Source: Pantoea rwandensis
Lineage (GTDB): Bacteria > Pseudomonadota > Gammaproteobacteria > Enterobacterales > Enterobacteriaceae
Assembly (NCBI RefSeq): GCF_002095475.1
Contig: NZ_MLFR01000026.1
Span: forward strand, 22,150-86,149
Direction: 5' to 3'
DNA length: 64,000 bases
The notes beneath the pieces were generated by a model. It worked only from the letters and a program-made list of their open reading frames with translations. It had not been told where the DNA came from and did not search any database. Position numbers and translations under genes: made by a program. Shown one piece after another: positions 17,299-25,661 of the stretch (positions within the stretch are counted from its first letter, which is position 1; each line of letters opens with the position of its first letter).

Positions 17299-18028
17299 CG
17301 GTACTTGATCTCGCAGCACTGAATAGCGGCAGCAAAGTCGATCGCATCATGCATTGGCCGAAAGCAACGTGCAGCTGGAGAAACTCTCCGCTGAACAACG
17401 CGTGAGCTGGGCACTGGAAAACATGCCAGGTGCGTTTGTGCTGTCATCCAGCTTTGGTATTCAGGCGGCGGTTCTGCTGCATATGGTGACGCAGCAGAAA
17501 CCGGATACGCCGGTGATCCTGACCGATACCGGCTATCTGTTCCCGGAAACTTACCGTTTTATTGATGAGCTGACTGAGAAGCTCAATCTTAATCTGCAAA
17601 TCTTCCGCGCCGAGACCTCGGCGGCGTGGCAGGAAGCGCGCTACGGCAAACTGTGGGAGCAGGGCGTCGAAGGGATTGAGCAGTACAACCAGATTAATAA
17701 AGTTGAACCGATGAACCGTGCGCTGGAAACGCTGGGTGCGCAGACGTGGTTCGCCGGTTTACGCCGCGATCAGTCTGGCAGCCGTGCCAGTTTGCCGGTG
17801 CTGGCGGTGCAGCGCGGCGTGTTCAAGATTCTGCCGATCATTGACTGGGATAACCGTCAGGTGCATCAGTATCTCAAGCAGCATGGCCTGAAATACCATC
17901 CGCTGTGGGATGAAGGCTATTTGTCGGTTGGCGATACCCACACCACTAAGAAGTGGGAGCCGGGCATGGCCGAGGAAGAGACACGTTTCTTTGGTCTGAA
18001 GCGCGAGTGCGGATTGCACGAAGGTTGA
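17295..18028 (+). pseudogene. cysH: Phosphoadenosine phosphosulfate reductase CysH, frameshifted near the N-terminus
   Basis: CysH reduces PAPS to sulfite with thioredoxin. The normal start is the ATG at 17295 overlapping cysI, reading MTVLDLAALNSGSKVDRIM, but after ATG at 17349-17351 the frame is lost. Inserting one G there (ATG GCA TTG) restores VDRIMALAESNVQLEKL and a 244-residue protein, the exact E. coli length. The remaining frame (17354-18028) is intact and carries the SSSFGIQAAVLLHM loop and the C-terminal ECGLHEG with the catalytic Cys. A start at TTG 17354 lacks a ribosome site. It may be a sequencing error or a real mutation causing cysteine auxotrophy. Confidence 0.85.
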
Positions 18029-18052
18029 TGCATCAATAACGTCTGAAAAGAC

Positions 18053-18124
18053 TAGCGGCGAGATTTATCGCGCCTCCCTGCAGCGCCTCTAACGCTGATG
18101 GGTGCACGATAAATCTCGCCGCTA
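18053..18124. repeat. Inverted hairpin repeat pair, REP/BIME-like (family B, intact)
   Basis: TAGCGGCGAGATTTATCG (18053-18070) and its perfect inverse (18107-18124) flank a 36-base centre that itself contains CAGCG/CGCTG arms. Each arm also folds as a hairpin with an ATTTAT or ATAAAT loop. The heads (TAG at the left, CTACC at the right) point outward, opposite to family A. It lies between the convergent stops of cysH and the YciI-like gene. Confidence 0.75.
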
Positions 18125-18136
18125 CCCTATTGTTCT

Positions 18137-18421
18137 TTAAATCCCTTTTAACCCTTCAAACGCATCCGCTGCGCGCGTCACGTTCACCTTCGTTACTTCA
18201 TAATGCGCCACGGCGACAAACGGATCTTCTGCCAGAATCGCGTCCAGTTGGGCACGATCCATATCCTTCACCAGCACCATACCGCCAGTGCGCGGGTCTT
18301 TGCGGCCTGCCGCAATAAAGTCTCCGCTGTCAAAATAGCGATCCAGCCACTCAATATGCGGCGCCAGCAGCGCATCGGCTTCTTCTGCCGGACGGAAATA
18401 GTTGAGATACACCACGTACAT
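18137..18421 (-). CDS. YciI-family protein
   Basis: A 94-residue cytoplasmic protein of the YCII-related domain family (dimeric ferredoxin-like fold). Typical features are the start MYVVYLNYF, the conserved His in APHIEWLDRYFDSGDF and the AGRKDPRTGGMVLV segment, followed by DPFVAVAHYEVTKV. The family includes chlorohydrolase-like and epimerase-like enzymes and proteins of unknown role, so I give no reaction. It ends 9 bases before the start codon side of iap on the same strand and probably shares a transcript with it. Confidence 0.85.
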   Translation of the reverse strand: MYVVYLNYFRPAEEADALLAPHIEWLDRYFDSGDFIAAGRKDPRTGGMVLVKDMDRAQLDAILAEDPFVAVAHYEVTKVNVTRAADAFEGLKGI

Positions 18422-18430
18422 AGCAAATCC

Positions 18431-19450
18431 TTAAGTTGTTGGGTTAGCCAGCTCGGTGACCAGCGGCAGTAAGATCTTCACGCTGTCACGCGTGCGTTGC
18501 GTAATCCGGCCCGGAAGCCAGCGATCCAGATAATTGAGGTTATCGCGATCGGTTTGATGGCGTACGTTGCCCTCCGGAAAGTGGCTACTGTGCGCCCGCT
18601 GCTGCTGTCCATCTTTATTACCCAGCGCCCAGTTGGCGGCGGTGACATCCAGCAGCGGCATGCCTGCTTTATCAAACGGATTCACGCCCGGATAGTCTCG
18701 GGCTGTCAGCGTGTGGCTGGCGGCGGAAATACCGTAGCGATGGGCCAGCTGCACGGCGCGCGCGCTGGTCTGCTTGCGAACCGCAGAAGGCGTGTTGGCG
18801 CCACTGTTAAAGTAGAGGTGATCGCCGACGATCAGGCTGTTGAGATCAATCACTAGCAGGGTATTTTTCTTTTCCTGTGCGCTCATGCGCGACAGGTAGT
18901 CATCCATCCCGTGCAGTCCGGCTTCACCGGCACTCAGCGCGACAAAGCGTACGCCGTAATGCAGTGGGGTTTTACTCAGCTGCTGCGCCAGTTCCAGCAT
19001 CACGCCCAGACCGGACGCATTGTCGTCGACACCCTGCAAACGCAGGCCGCCCAGATTGTTATCCGCTTCATGGCGGCTGAGAGGCGTCCAGGTATCGAGA
19101 TGGGTGACGATCAGAATCTCTTGTTGCACTGCGCCGCTGCGCGCGGCGATCACCGACGTGGCGGAGACTTTGCGCGGGCGCGTCTCGCCCTTGCGCTCTA
19201 GCCAGGTGTAGCTGGTATTGAACTGGCGGGTATTACTCTTGTAGCCAAGCTCGGTGAATTGCTGCTGCAAATAATCAGCTGTCATCAGCTCAGCAGGGCT
19301 GCCGCTCATGCGGCCGGGGAAATAGGTGGCGATGTGGCGCAGCTGCTGTTCGGCAAAATGCCCTGGCGCGTCGCTCGCAGCATGGGCAAAGAGAGGCAAA
19401 CCGCCCGCGATCAGTGCAGCCAGCACGGTGCGGCGGAGAGTGGCAAACAT
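18431..19450 (-). CDS. iap: Aminopeptidase Iap, M28 family (alkaline phosphatase isozyme conversion)
   Basis: Periplasmic M28 zinc aminopeptidase. In E. coli it removes N-terminal Arg from alkaline phosphatase. The start is the ATG reading MFATLRRTVLAALIAGG, with an AAAGGA site and a signal peptide ending AHA. This gives 339 residues. Metal-site motifs THLDTW and GVDDNASGLGVML are present. The canonical GEE motif reads SAGEAGLHG, so one of the two adjacent glutamates (general base and zinc ligand) is missing. E. coli has SGEEEGKLG at this place. The product may have reduced or no peptidase activity. It is divergent from cysG. Confidence 0.92.
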   Translation of the reverse strand: MFATLRRTVLAALIAGGLPLFAHAASDAPGHFAEQQLRHIATYFPGRMSGSPAELMTADYLQQQFTELGYKSNTRQFNTSYTWLERKGETRPRKVSATSVIAARSGAVQQEILIVTHLDTWTPLSRHEADNNLGGLRLQGVDDNASGLGVMLELAQQLSKTPLHYGVRFVALSAGEAGLHGMDDYLSRMSAQEKKNTLLVIDLNSLIVGDHLYFNSGANTPSAVRKQTSARAVQLAHRYGISAASHTLTARDYPGVNPFDKAGMPLLDVTAANWALGNKDGQQQRAHSSHFPEGNVRHQTDRDNLNYLDRWLPGRITQRTRDSVKILLPLVTELANPTT

Positions 19451-19634
19451 AGTTATTGTCCTTTTATGACATCCCGTGATGCTAAAAAAATTCCGAGTTA
19501 GTATGAAACTGTGACCGCGATTGCACAATTTGAATTGCTCCGAAACACCAGCAATATCATTTGTTAAGCACAAATTGTTATCAGCAATCCTGGGGCGTTA
19601 TTCCATTCGGTAACTACTAATGCCAATTCGTAAT

Positions 19635-19664
19635 TTCATCTGCCAGAAGGCAGGGACGTATAGT
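19635..19664 (+). promoter_or_regulatory. Candidate CysB-dependent promoter of cysGDNC
   Basis: A good -10 box TATAGT (19659-19664) has only a weak TTCATC at the -35 position (19635-19640, spacer 18). Upstream, 19550-19635 is AT-rich. A weak -35 with an AT-rich upstream region fits the CysB-activated class known for sulfate genes. The rest of the 248-base iap/cysG interval shows no other signal to me. Confidence 0.45.
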
Positions 19665-19698
19665 CGCGTTAACTTATTGTAAAACTAACAAGGTTAAC

Positions 19699-21114
19699 GT
19701 GGATTATCTGCCTCTCTTTGCCGATCTCAAAAACCGTCCGGTGCTGGTTGTTGGCGGTGGTGAAATCGCGGCGCGTAAAATCGAACTGCTGCGTCGTGCC
19801 GGTGCGCGCGTGCTGGTAGCAGCGCGCGACCTCGGCCATGAGTTGCAGGCGCTGCTGGAAATCGACGCGATTGAATGGATCGCGCACCGCTTCGAACCCC
19901 AACAGTTGGATGGCGTGTTTTTAGTGATCGCTGCCACTGATGATAACGCGCTTAATGCGCAGGTGTTTGATGCCGCCAACGCGCGCCACAAGCTGGTTAA
20001 CGTCGTGGACGATCAGCCAAAGTGCAGTTTTATCTTCCCTTCTATTGTTGACCGCTCTCCGCTGGTGGTAGCGATCTCCTCCAGTGGTACCGCGCCGGTA
20101 CTCGCGCGTTTGCTGCGTGAAAAAATCGAGGCGCTCTTGCCCGCCAACCTGGGCCAGATGGCCGAAGTGGCGGGGCAGTGGCGTGACAAGGTCAAACAGC
20201 GTTACCGCAGCATGTCAGAACGTCGTCGCTTCTGGGAGCGGGCGTTTAACGGTCTGTTCGCCAGCCAAATGTCGGCTGGCAACGTCAACGAAGCTCGCCG
20301 TACGCTGGATCATGAATTAGAGAACGACAGCGACAATCAGGGTGAAATCACCTTGGTGGGCGCGGGTCCGGGTGACAGCGGTTTGCTGACACTGCGTGGC
20401 TTACAGGTGATGCAGCTGGCGGATGTGGTGCTATATGACCATCTGGTGAGCGACGAAGTGCTGGAACTGGTGCGTCGCGATGCCGATCGTATCTGCGTCG
20501 GCAAGCGTGCCGGTGCGCACTCCGTTTCTCAGGAAGAGACCAATGCCATGCTGGTCGAGCTGGCGCAGCAGGGTAAACGCGTGGTGCGTCTGAAAGGCGG
20601 CGACCCCTTTATCTTTGGTCGCGGCGGCGAAGAGCTGCAGGCGGCGAAAGCGGCGGGCATTCCGTTCCAAGTGGTGCCGGGCATTACCGCGGCGGCGGGT
20701 GCAACGGCCTATGCCGGGATTCCGTTAACTCATCGCGACCACGCGCAGAGCGTACTGTTTGTCACCGGCCACTTACGCAGTGATAGCGAAGGCATTGACT
20801 GGCCGACACTGGCACGTGCGCGTCAGACATTAGCGATTTACATGGGCACGTTGAAAGCGGCAGAAATTGCGGCGGGCCTTATCAAACATGGACGCGTGGC
20901 CTCGACGCCGGTGGCAGTGATTGGCTGCGGCACGCGTCAGAATCAACAAGTGCTGACCGGTACTTTAGATCAGCTTGAGGCGCTGGCGGTTGCCGCGCCC
21001 ACACCGGCCCTGATTGTGGTGGGTGAAGTGGTGAATTTGCACGGGCAATTAGCCTGGTTCCAATATTCGGCACAGCAGGGGGCTCGCGAGTCCGCCGTTG
21101 TCAATTTGGCTTGA
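19699..21114 (+). CDS. cysG: Sirohaem synthase CysG
   Basis: Trifunctional enzyme that makes sirohaem from uroporphyrinogen III. The N-terminal precorrin-2 dehydrogenase/ferrochelatase part (VLVVGGGEIAARKIELLRRA, then SPLVVAISSSGTAPVLARLL) joins a C-terminal SAM uroporphyrinogen methyltransferase (VGAGPGDSGLLTLRGL, VVRLKGGDPFIFGRGGEE, VPGITAAAGATAYAGIPLTH). The start is GTG at 19699, with AGG five bases upstream. It has 471 residues, against 457 in E. coli. Here cysG heads the cysDNC operon (9 bases to cysD), coupling cofactor supply to sulfite reductase, whereas E. coli cysG is with the nir genes. Confidence 0.96.
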   Translation: MDYLPLFADLKNRPVLVVGGGEIAARKIELLRRAGARVLVAARDLGHELQALLEIDAIEWIAHRFEPQQLDGVFLVIAATDDNALNAQVFDAANARHKLVNVVDDQPKCSFIFPSIVDRSPLVVAISSSGTAPVLARLLREKIEALLPANLGQMAEVAGQWRDKVKQRYRSMSERRRFWERAFNGLFASQMSAGNVNEARRTLDHELENDSDNQGEITLVGAGPGDSGLLTLRGLQVMQLADVVLYDHLVSDEVLELVRRDADRICVGKRAGAHSVSQEETNAMLVELAQQGKRVVRLKGGDPFIFGRGGEELQAAKAAGIPFQVVPGITAAAGATAYAGIPLTHRDHAQSVLFVTGHLRSDSEGIDWPTLARARQTLAIYMGTLKAAEIAAGLIKHGRVASTPVAVIGCGTRQNQQVLTGTLDQLEALAVAAPTPALIVVGEVVNLHGQLAWFQYSAQQGARESAVVNLA

Positions 21115-21123
21115 GGAAAAATT

Positions 21124-22032
21124 ATGGACCAAAATCGTCTTACTCATCTGCGCCAACTCGAGGCAGAGAGTATCCATATCATCCGCGAGGTGGCGGCCGA
21201 GTTCAGCAATCCGGTGATGATGTACTCCATCGGGAAAGACTCCTCGGTGATGCTGCATCTGGCGCGCAAAGCCTTCTATCCGGGCACGCTGCCATTTCCG
21301 CTGCTGCACGTTGATACCGGCTGGAAATTCCGCGAAATGTACGAGTTCCGCGATCGCACCGTGAAAAACATGGGTGCCGAGTTGCTGGTGCACCGTAATC
21401 CGGAAGGCGTGGCGATGGGCATCAACCCGTTCGTCCACGGCAGCGCCAAACATACCGACATCATGAAAACCGAGGGCCTTAAGCAGGCGCTGAATAAATA
21501 CGGTTTTGATGCCGCCTTCGGTGGCGCACGCCGTGACGAAGAGAAGTCGCGCGCCAAAGAGCGTATCTACTCGTTCCGCGATCGTTTCCATCGTTGGGAT
21601 CCAAAAAATCAGCGTCCAGAGCTGTGGCATAACTATAACGGTCAGATTAACAAAGGCGAAAGTATTCGCGTGTTCCCGCTCTCCAACTGGACCGAGCTGG
21701 ATATCTGGCAGTACATCTTCCTGGAAAACATCGAAATCGTGCCGCTGTACCTTGCGGCACCGCGCCCGGTGTTGGAGCGCGATGGCATGCTGATGATGAT
21801 TGATGACGATCGTATTGATCTACAGCCAGGCGAAGAGATCAAACAGCGTATGGTGCGATTCCGTACTCTCGGCTGCTGGCCGCTGACCGGCGCGGTGGAA
21901 TCCGAAGCACAAACGCTGCCTGAAATTATTGAAGAGATGCTGGTCTCCACCACCAGTGAACGCCAGGGGCGCATGATTGACCGCGACCAGGCCGGTTCGA
22001 TGGAAATGAAAAAACGTCAGGGTTATTTCTAA
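21124..22032 (+). CDS. cysD: Sulfate adenylyltransferase subunit 2
   Basis: Catalytic subunit of ATP sulfurylase, forming adenosine 5'-phosphosulfate from ATP and sulfate with the GTPase CysN. It belongs to the PP-loop ATPases, with the loop in MMYSIGKDSSVMLHLARKAF (about residues 35-55). Other family motifs are LLHVDTGWKFREMYEFRD, FGGARRDEEKSRAKERI and VFPLSNWTELDIWQYI. The 302 residues equal E. coli CysD. It lies between cysG and cysN with short gaps of 9 and 10 bases, so it is in the same operon. Confidence 0.98.
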   Translation: MDQNRLTHLRQLEAESIHIIREVAAEFSNPVMMYSIGKDSSVMLHLARKAFYPGTLPFPLLHVDTGWKFREMYEFRDRTVKNMGAELLVHRNPEGVAMGINPFVHGSAKHTDIMKTEGLKQALNKYGFDAAFGGARRDEEKSRAKERIYSFRDRFHRWDPKNQRPELWHNYNGQINKGESIRVFPLSNWTELDIWQYIFLENIEIVPLYLAAPRPVLERDGMLMMIDDDRIDLQPGEEIKQRMVRFRTLGCWPLTGAVESEAQTLPEIIEEMLVSTTSERQGRMIDRDQAGSMEMKKRQGYF

Positions 22033-22042
22033 GGAGACGCAG

Positions 22043-23470
22043 ATGAATACCGTAATTGCACAACAGATTGCCGATCAGGGCGGCGTAGAAGCCTGGCTGA
22101 CCGCGCAACAACATAAAAGCCTGCTGCGTTTCCTGACCTGCGGTAGCGTCGACGACGGCAAAAGTACGCTGATTGGTCGCCTGCTGCATGACACCCGTCA
22201 GATTTATGAAGATCAGCTCTCTTCGCTGCACAATGACAGCAAACGCCACGGCACCCAAGGCGAGAAGCTCGATCTGGCACTGCTGGTGGACGGCTTGCAG
22301 GCCGAGCGCGAGCAGGGCATCACCATCGACGTGGCGTATCGCTATTTCTCCACTGAGAAACGCAAATTCATCATCGCAGACACGCCAGGACATGAGCAGT
22401 ACACCCGTAACATGGCGACCGGTGCGTCCACCTGTGATCTGGCGATTCTGCTGATCGATGCGCGTAAAGGCGTGCTGGATCAAACGCGTCGTCACAGCTT
22501 TATCTCCACGCTGCTGGGCATCAAGCACCTGGTGGTCGCCATCAATAAGATGGATTTGGTGGATTACAAGCAAGAAACCTACGAGCAGATCAAACAGTCT
22601 TACCTCGATTTCGCGGGTCAGCTGCCGGAAGATCTCGATATCCGCTTTGTACCGATGTCTGCGCTGGAAGGCGATAACGTCGCCACGCCGAGCGTCACCA
22701 TGCCGTGGTACAGCGGCCCAACGCTGCTGGATGTGCTGGAAACTGTGGAACTGAACCGCGTGGTGGATCATCAGCCGATGCGTTTCCCGGTGCAGTACGT
22801 GAACCGCCCTAATCTCGATTTCCGTGGCTATGCCGGTACGCTGGCCTCGGGCGCGGTGCAGGTGGGACAGCGTGTGAAAGTTCTGCCGTCCGGTGTCGAG
22901 TCAACCATTTCGCGCATTGTGACCTTTGACGGTGACCTGCAGGAAGCGGGAGCGGGTGAAGCCATCACGCTGGTGTTGAAAGATGAGATCGACATCAGCC
23001 GTGGCGACCTGCTGGTCGATGCCGCCGCCGAGTTGCAAGCGGTGCAGTCTGCCACCGTTGATGTGGTGTGGATGGCAGAACAGCCGCTACAGCCGGGTCA
23101 GAGCTACGAAGTGAAGATCGCGGGCAAGAAAGCGCGCGGCCGCGTGGAAAAGATCATCCATCAGGTGGAGATCAATACGCTGGAAAAACGTGCAGTAGAG
23201 AGCCTGCCATTGAACGGTATTGGTTTGGTTGAGATCACGTTTGACGAACCGATGGTGCTGGATGCGTATCGCCAGAACCCGGTCACAGGCGGGATGATCT
23301 TTATCGATCGTCTGAGCAATGTCACGGTCGGTGCGGGGATGATCAATCAACCACTGACTGATACGCGTGGGCAAGCCAGCCAATTTAGCGAATTTGAGCT
23401 GGAGTTGAATGCACTGGTGCGTCGTCATTTCCCACACTGGAATGCGCGCGACCTGCTGGGTGGTAAGTAA
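22043..23470 (+). CDS. cysN: Sulfate adenylyltransferase subunit 1 (GTPase)
   Basis: Regulatory GTPase subunit of ATP sulfurylase, which uses GTP hydrolysis to drive APS formation. It is an EF-Tu-like protein with G1 FLTCGSVDDGKSTLIGRLL (about residues 30-48), G3 IADTPGHEQYTRNMATGAS and G4 VVAINKMDLVDY, followed by beta-barrel domains. There are 475 residues, as in E. coli. It carries no C-terminal CysC fusion: cysC is a separate gene overlapping by one base (TAATG). Confidence 0.98.
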   Translation: MNTVIAQQIADQGGVEAWLTAQQHKSLLRFLTCGSVDDGKSTLIGRLLHDTRQIYEDQLSSLHNDSKRHGTQGEKLDLALLVDGLQAEREQGITIDVAYRYFSTEKRKFIIADTPGHEQYTRNMATGASTCDLAILLIDARKGVLDQTRRHSFISTLLGIKHLVVAINKMDLVDYKQETYEQIKQSYLDFAGQLPEDLDIRFVPMSALEGDNVATPSVTMPWYSGPTLLDVLETVELNRVVDHQPMRFPVQYVNRPNLDFRGYAGTLASGAVQVGQRVKVLPSGVESTISRIVTFDGDLQEAGAGEAITLVLKDEIDISRGDLLVDAAAELQAVQSATVDVVWMAEQPLQPGQSYEVKIAGKKARGRVEKIIHQVEINTLEKRAVESLPLNGIGLVEITFDEPMVLDAYRQNPVTGGMIFIDRLSNVTVGAGMINQPLTDTRGQASQFSEFELELNALVRRHFPHWNARDLLGGK

Positions 23471-24075
23471 TGGCCCAACACGACGAAAACGTGGTGTGGC
23501 ATGACCATCCGGTGACGCGTGAAGAGCGGGAACAACAGCACGGCCATCAAGGCGTGGTGCTGTGGTTTACCGGGCTGTCAGGCTCGGGAAAATCCACGGT
23601 GGCCGGCGCGCTGGAGCAGGCGCTGCATCGCGCCGGTGTCAGTACTTATTTGCTGGATGGTGATAACGTGCGTCACGGCTTATGCCGTGACCTCGGCTTC
23701 AGCGATGACGATCGTAAAGAGAACATCCGGCGCGTGGGCGAAGTGGCGAAACTGATGGTGGATGCTGGTTTAGTGGTATTAACCGCCTTTATCTCGCCGC
23801 ATCGCGCGGAACGTCAGATGGTGCGTGATTTGCTCGGTGCCGGGCAGTTTGTCGAAGTGTTTGTCGATACGCCGTTGGCCGTGTGCGAAGCGCGCGACCC
23901 CAAAGGTTTGTATAAAAAAGCACGTGCTGGTGAGCTGCGCAATTTTACCGGTATCGACAGCGTTTATGAGGCGCCAGACGCGCCGGAAATTCACTTAGAT
24001 GGCGAACAATTAGTTACAAACTTGACTGCCCAATTGTTAGACCTCCTGCGCCACCGCGATATCATCAGATCCTGA
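23470..24075 (+). CDS. cysC: Adenylylsulfate kinase
   Basis: Phosphorylates APS to PAPS, the substrate of CysH. The P-loop GLSGSGKSTVAGALEQ lies near residue 37, followed by the APS-kinase motifs YLLDGDNVRHGLCRDLGFS, DDRKENIRRVGEVAKLM and FISPHRAERQMVRDL, with the conserved Asp and Arg residues. There are 201 residues, as in E. coli. It is the last cys gene of the operon and is followed by a strong terminator. Confidence 0.98.
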   Translation: MAQHDENVVWHDHPVTREEREQQHGHQGVVLWFTGLSGSGKSTVAGALEQALHRAGVSTYLLDGDNVRHGLCRDLGFSDDDRKENIRRVGEVAKLMVDAGLVVLTAFISPHRAERQMVRDLLGAGQFVEVFVDTPLAVCEARDPKGLYKKARAGELRNFTGIDSVYEAPDAPEIHLDGEQLVTNLTAQLLDLLRHRDIIRS

Positions 24076-24081
24076 ACCGAC

Positions 24082-24113
24082 AGCGGCAAATCTCGTTAGG
24101 TTTGCCGCTTTTT
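24082..24113 (+). terminator. Rho-independent terminator after cysC
   Basis: AGCGGCAAA and TTTGCCGCT pair around TCTCGTTAGG and run into TTTTT, ending the cysGDNC transcript just before ygbE. Confidence 0.85.
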
Positions 24114-24131
24114 AGCGTCAACAGGATCTCT

Positions 24132-24452
24132 ATGCAGAACGTAACCCCCATGCTGGCACGCAAAGATGAACGCACCCCGGATGAGTCTCGCTCATCGTTA
24201 CCGGGCGGCGTGATTGGCTTTCTCTCGTACTGGTGCGCGCTGGCGATTCCGTTCATGCTCTACGGCTCCAACACGCTGTTCTTCTTCCTCTACACTTGGC
24301 CATTCTTTCTCGCGCTGTTACCGGTTTCGGTCCTGATTGGTATCGTACTGAGCTTAATGATTCGTGGGCACTTGTTCTGGAGTGGGGTGATCACCGCGAT
24401 TGTGGTTGTGTGCTTGTTCTGGCTGTTGTTCTCATTTCTCTCGGGTTGGTAA
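24132..24452 (+). CDS. ygbE: DUF3561 inner-membrane protein YgbE
   Basis: A small membrane protein of unknown function, 106 residues from the ATG reading MQNVTPMLAR, preceded by AGGA. After a polar N-terminus the motif SLPGGVIGFLSYWCALAIPF opens the first membrane segment, YGSNTLFFFLYTWPFFLALLPV forms the conserved core, and two further hydrophobic stretches follow (roughly 70-105). The same gene sits between cysC and ftsB in E. coli. The role is unknown, and no catalytic motif is visible. Confidence 0.88.
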   Translation: MQNVTPMLARKDERTPDESRSSLPGGVIGFLSYWCALAIPFMLYGSNTLFFFLYTWPFFLALLPVSVLIGIVLSLMIRGHLFWSGVITAIVVVCLFWLLFSFLSGW

Positions 24453-24623
24453 TCCGATCCTGATGTGCAAACGCATCGGCAGGTTACAAAACTTTACCTG
24501 CTGTCTCCCGCTAAATGCTGCCATTATTTGTGCAGACAATTCTCAGTCCGCGCCATTTTCGCTGTCACTGTGGAGTCCTGTGCGAAGTTATGGGATGATT
24601 GGGCCGTTTTTCAGGGGGCGGGG

Positions 24624-24941
24624 ATGGGAAAACTGACGTTACTGTTGCTCGTGCTGCTGGGATGGCTTCAATATTCCCTGTGGCTGGGTAAGAACGGTAT
24701 CCATGACTATACGCGCGTCAACGAAGACGTCGCGTCACAACAGGCGAATAACGCCAAATTAAAAGCGCGTAACGATCAGTTATTTGCCGAAATTGACGAT
24801 CTCAATGGCGGCTCAGAAGCGATCGAGGAACGCGCACGTAATGAACTGGGCATGATTAAGCCCGGTGAGACTTTCTATCGCCTGGTGCCAGACCAGAACA
24901 AACGTAACGCGCAACAAGCTGCGCAAAACCAACAACGATAA
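24624..24941 (+). CDS. ftsB: Cell division protein FtsB
   Basis: Bitopic divisome protein that forms the FtsQLB complex linking early and late septal proteins. From the ATG reading MGKLTLLLLVLLGWLQYSLW it has a single membrane helix at 3-21, then a periplasmic coiled coil (about 30-70, DYTRVNEDVASQQANNAKLK) and the conserved EERARNELGMIKPGETFYRL. There are 105 residues, against 103 in E. coli. The longer frame upstream (to 24465) is not conserved. ispD follows after 3 bases. Confidence 0.95.
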   Translation: MGKLTLLLLVLLGWLQYSLWLGKNGIHDYTRVNEDVASQQANNAKLKARNDQLFAEIDDLNGGSEAIEERARNELGMIKPGETFYRLVPDQNKRNAQQAAQNQQR

Positions 24942-24944
24942 GCC

Positions 24945-25661
24945 ATGAACAACCTCTCTTCCCTCGCGGACGTGATTGCCGTGGTGCCAGCCGCGGGTGT
25001 CGGCAGCCGTATGCAGGCTGCCTGCCCGAAACAATATCTCACCATCGGCGAATTTACCCTTCTTGAACACAGCGTCGCGCGCTTACTGGCGCATCCTGCT
25101 GTTAAGCAAGTGATCGTGCCAATCAGTCCTGATGATGGTTGGTTTGATTCGTTGCCACTGGCGCAGGATTCACGCGTGCTGCGTGTGACGGGTGGCGATA
25201 CGCGTGCCGAGTCAGTGCTAGCAGGATTACAAGCCATTAAACACAGTGAATGGGTGCTGGTGCACGATGCCGCGCGCCCATGTTTACATCCGGATGACCT
25301 GGCACGACTACTGGCAGTGCGCGAGCACAGTAAAGTCGGGGCGATTCTGGCGGCGCCGGTGCGTGACACCATGAAGCGCGCTGAGCCCGGTAAAACGGCG
25401 ATTGCGCACACTGTGGAGCGTGAAGATTTGTGGCACGCGCTGACGCCGCAATTTTTTCCGCATCAACTGCTGACGGCGTGTTTAACGCGTGCACTCAATG
25501 AAGGCGCTACCATTACCGATGAAGCGTCGGCGCTGGAGTACTGTGGCTATCACCCCGAGTTGGTGAGCGGGCGCAGCGACAACATTAAGGTGACGCGGCC
25601 AGAAGATCTGGCGCTGGCGGCCTTCTATCTAACCCAGATTCAGTTAAAGGAGAGCGCATGA
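24945..25661 (+). CDS. ispD: 2-C-methyl-D-erythritol 4-phosphate cytidylyltransferase
   Basis: Third enzyme of the MEP isoprenoid pathway, coupling MEP to CTP to give CDP-ME. The nucleotidyltransferase motif VPAAGVGSRMQAACPKQYL (about residues 12-30) includes the catalytic Arg and Lys. Other family stretches are VTGGDTRAESVLAGL, VLVHDAARPC and ITDEASALEYCG. It has 238 residues. It overlaps ispF by four bases (ATGA), so the two MEP genes are translationally coupled. Confidence 0.97.
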   Translation: MNNLSSLADVIAVVPAAGVGSRMQAACPKQYLTIGEFTLLEHSVARLLAHPAVKQVIVPISPDDGWFDSLPLAQDSRVLRVTGGDTRAESVLAGLQAIKHSEWVLVHDAARPCLHPDDLARLLAVREHSKVGAILAAPVRDTMKRAEPGKTAIAHTVEREDLWHALTPQFFPHQLLTACLTRALNEGATITDEASALEYCGYHPELVSGRSDNIKVTRPEDLALAAFYLTQIQLKESA

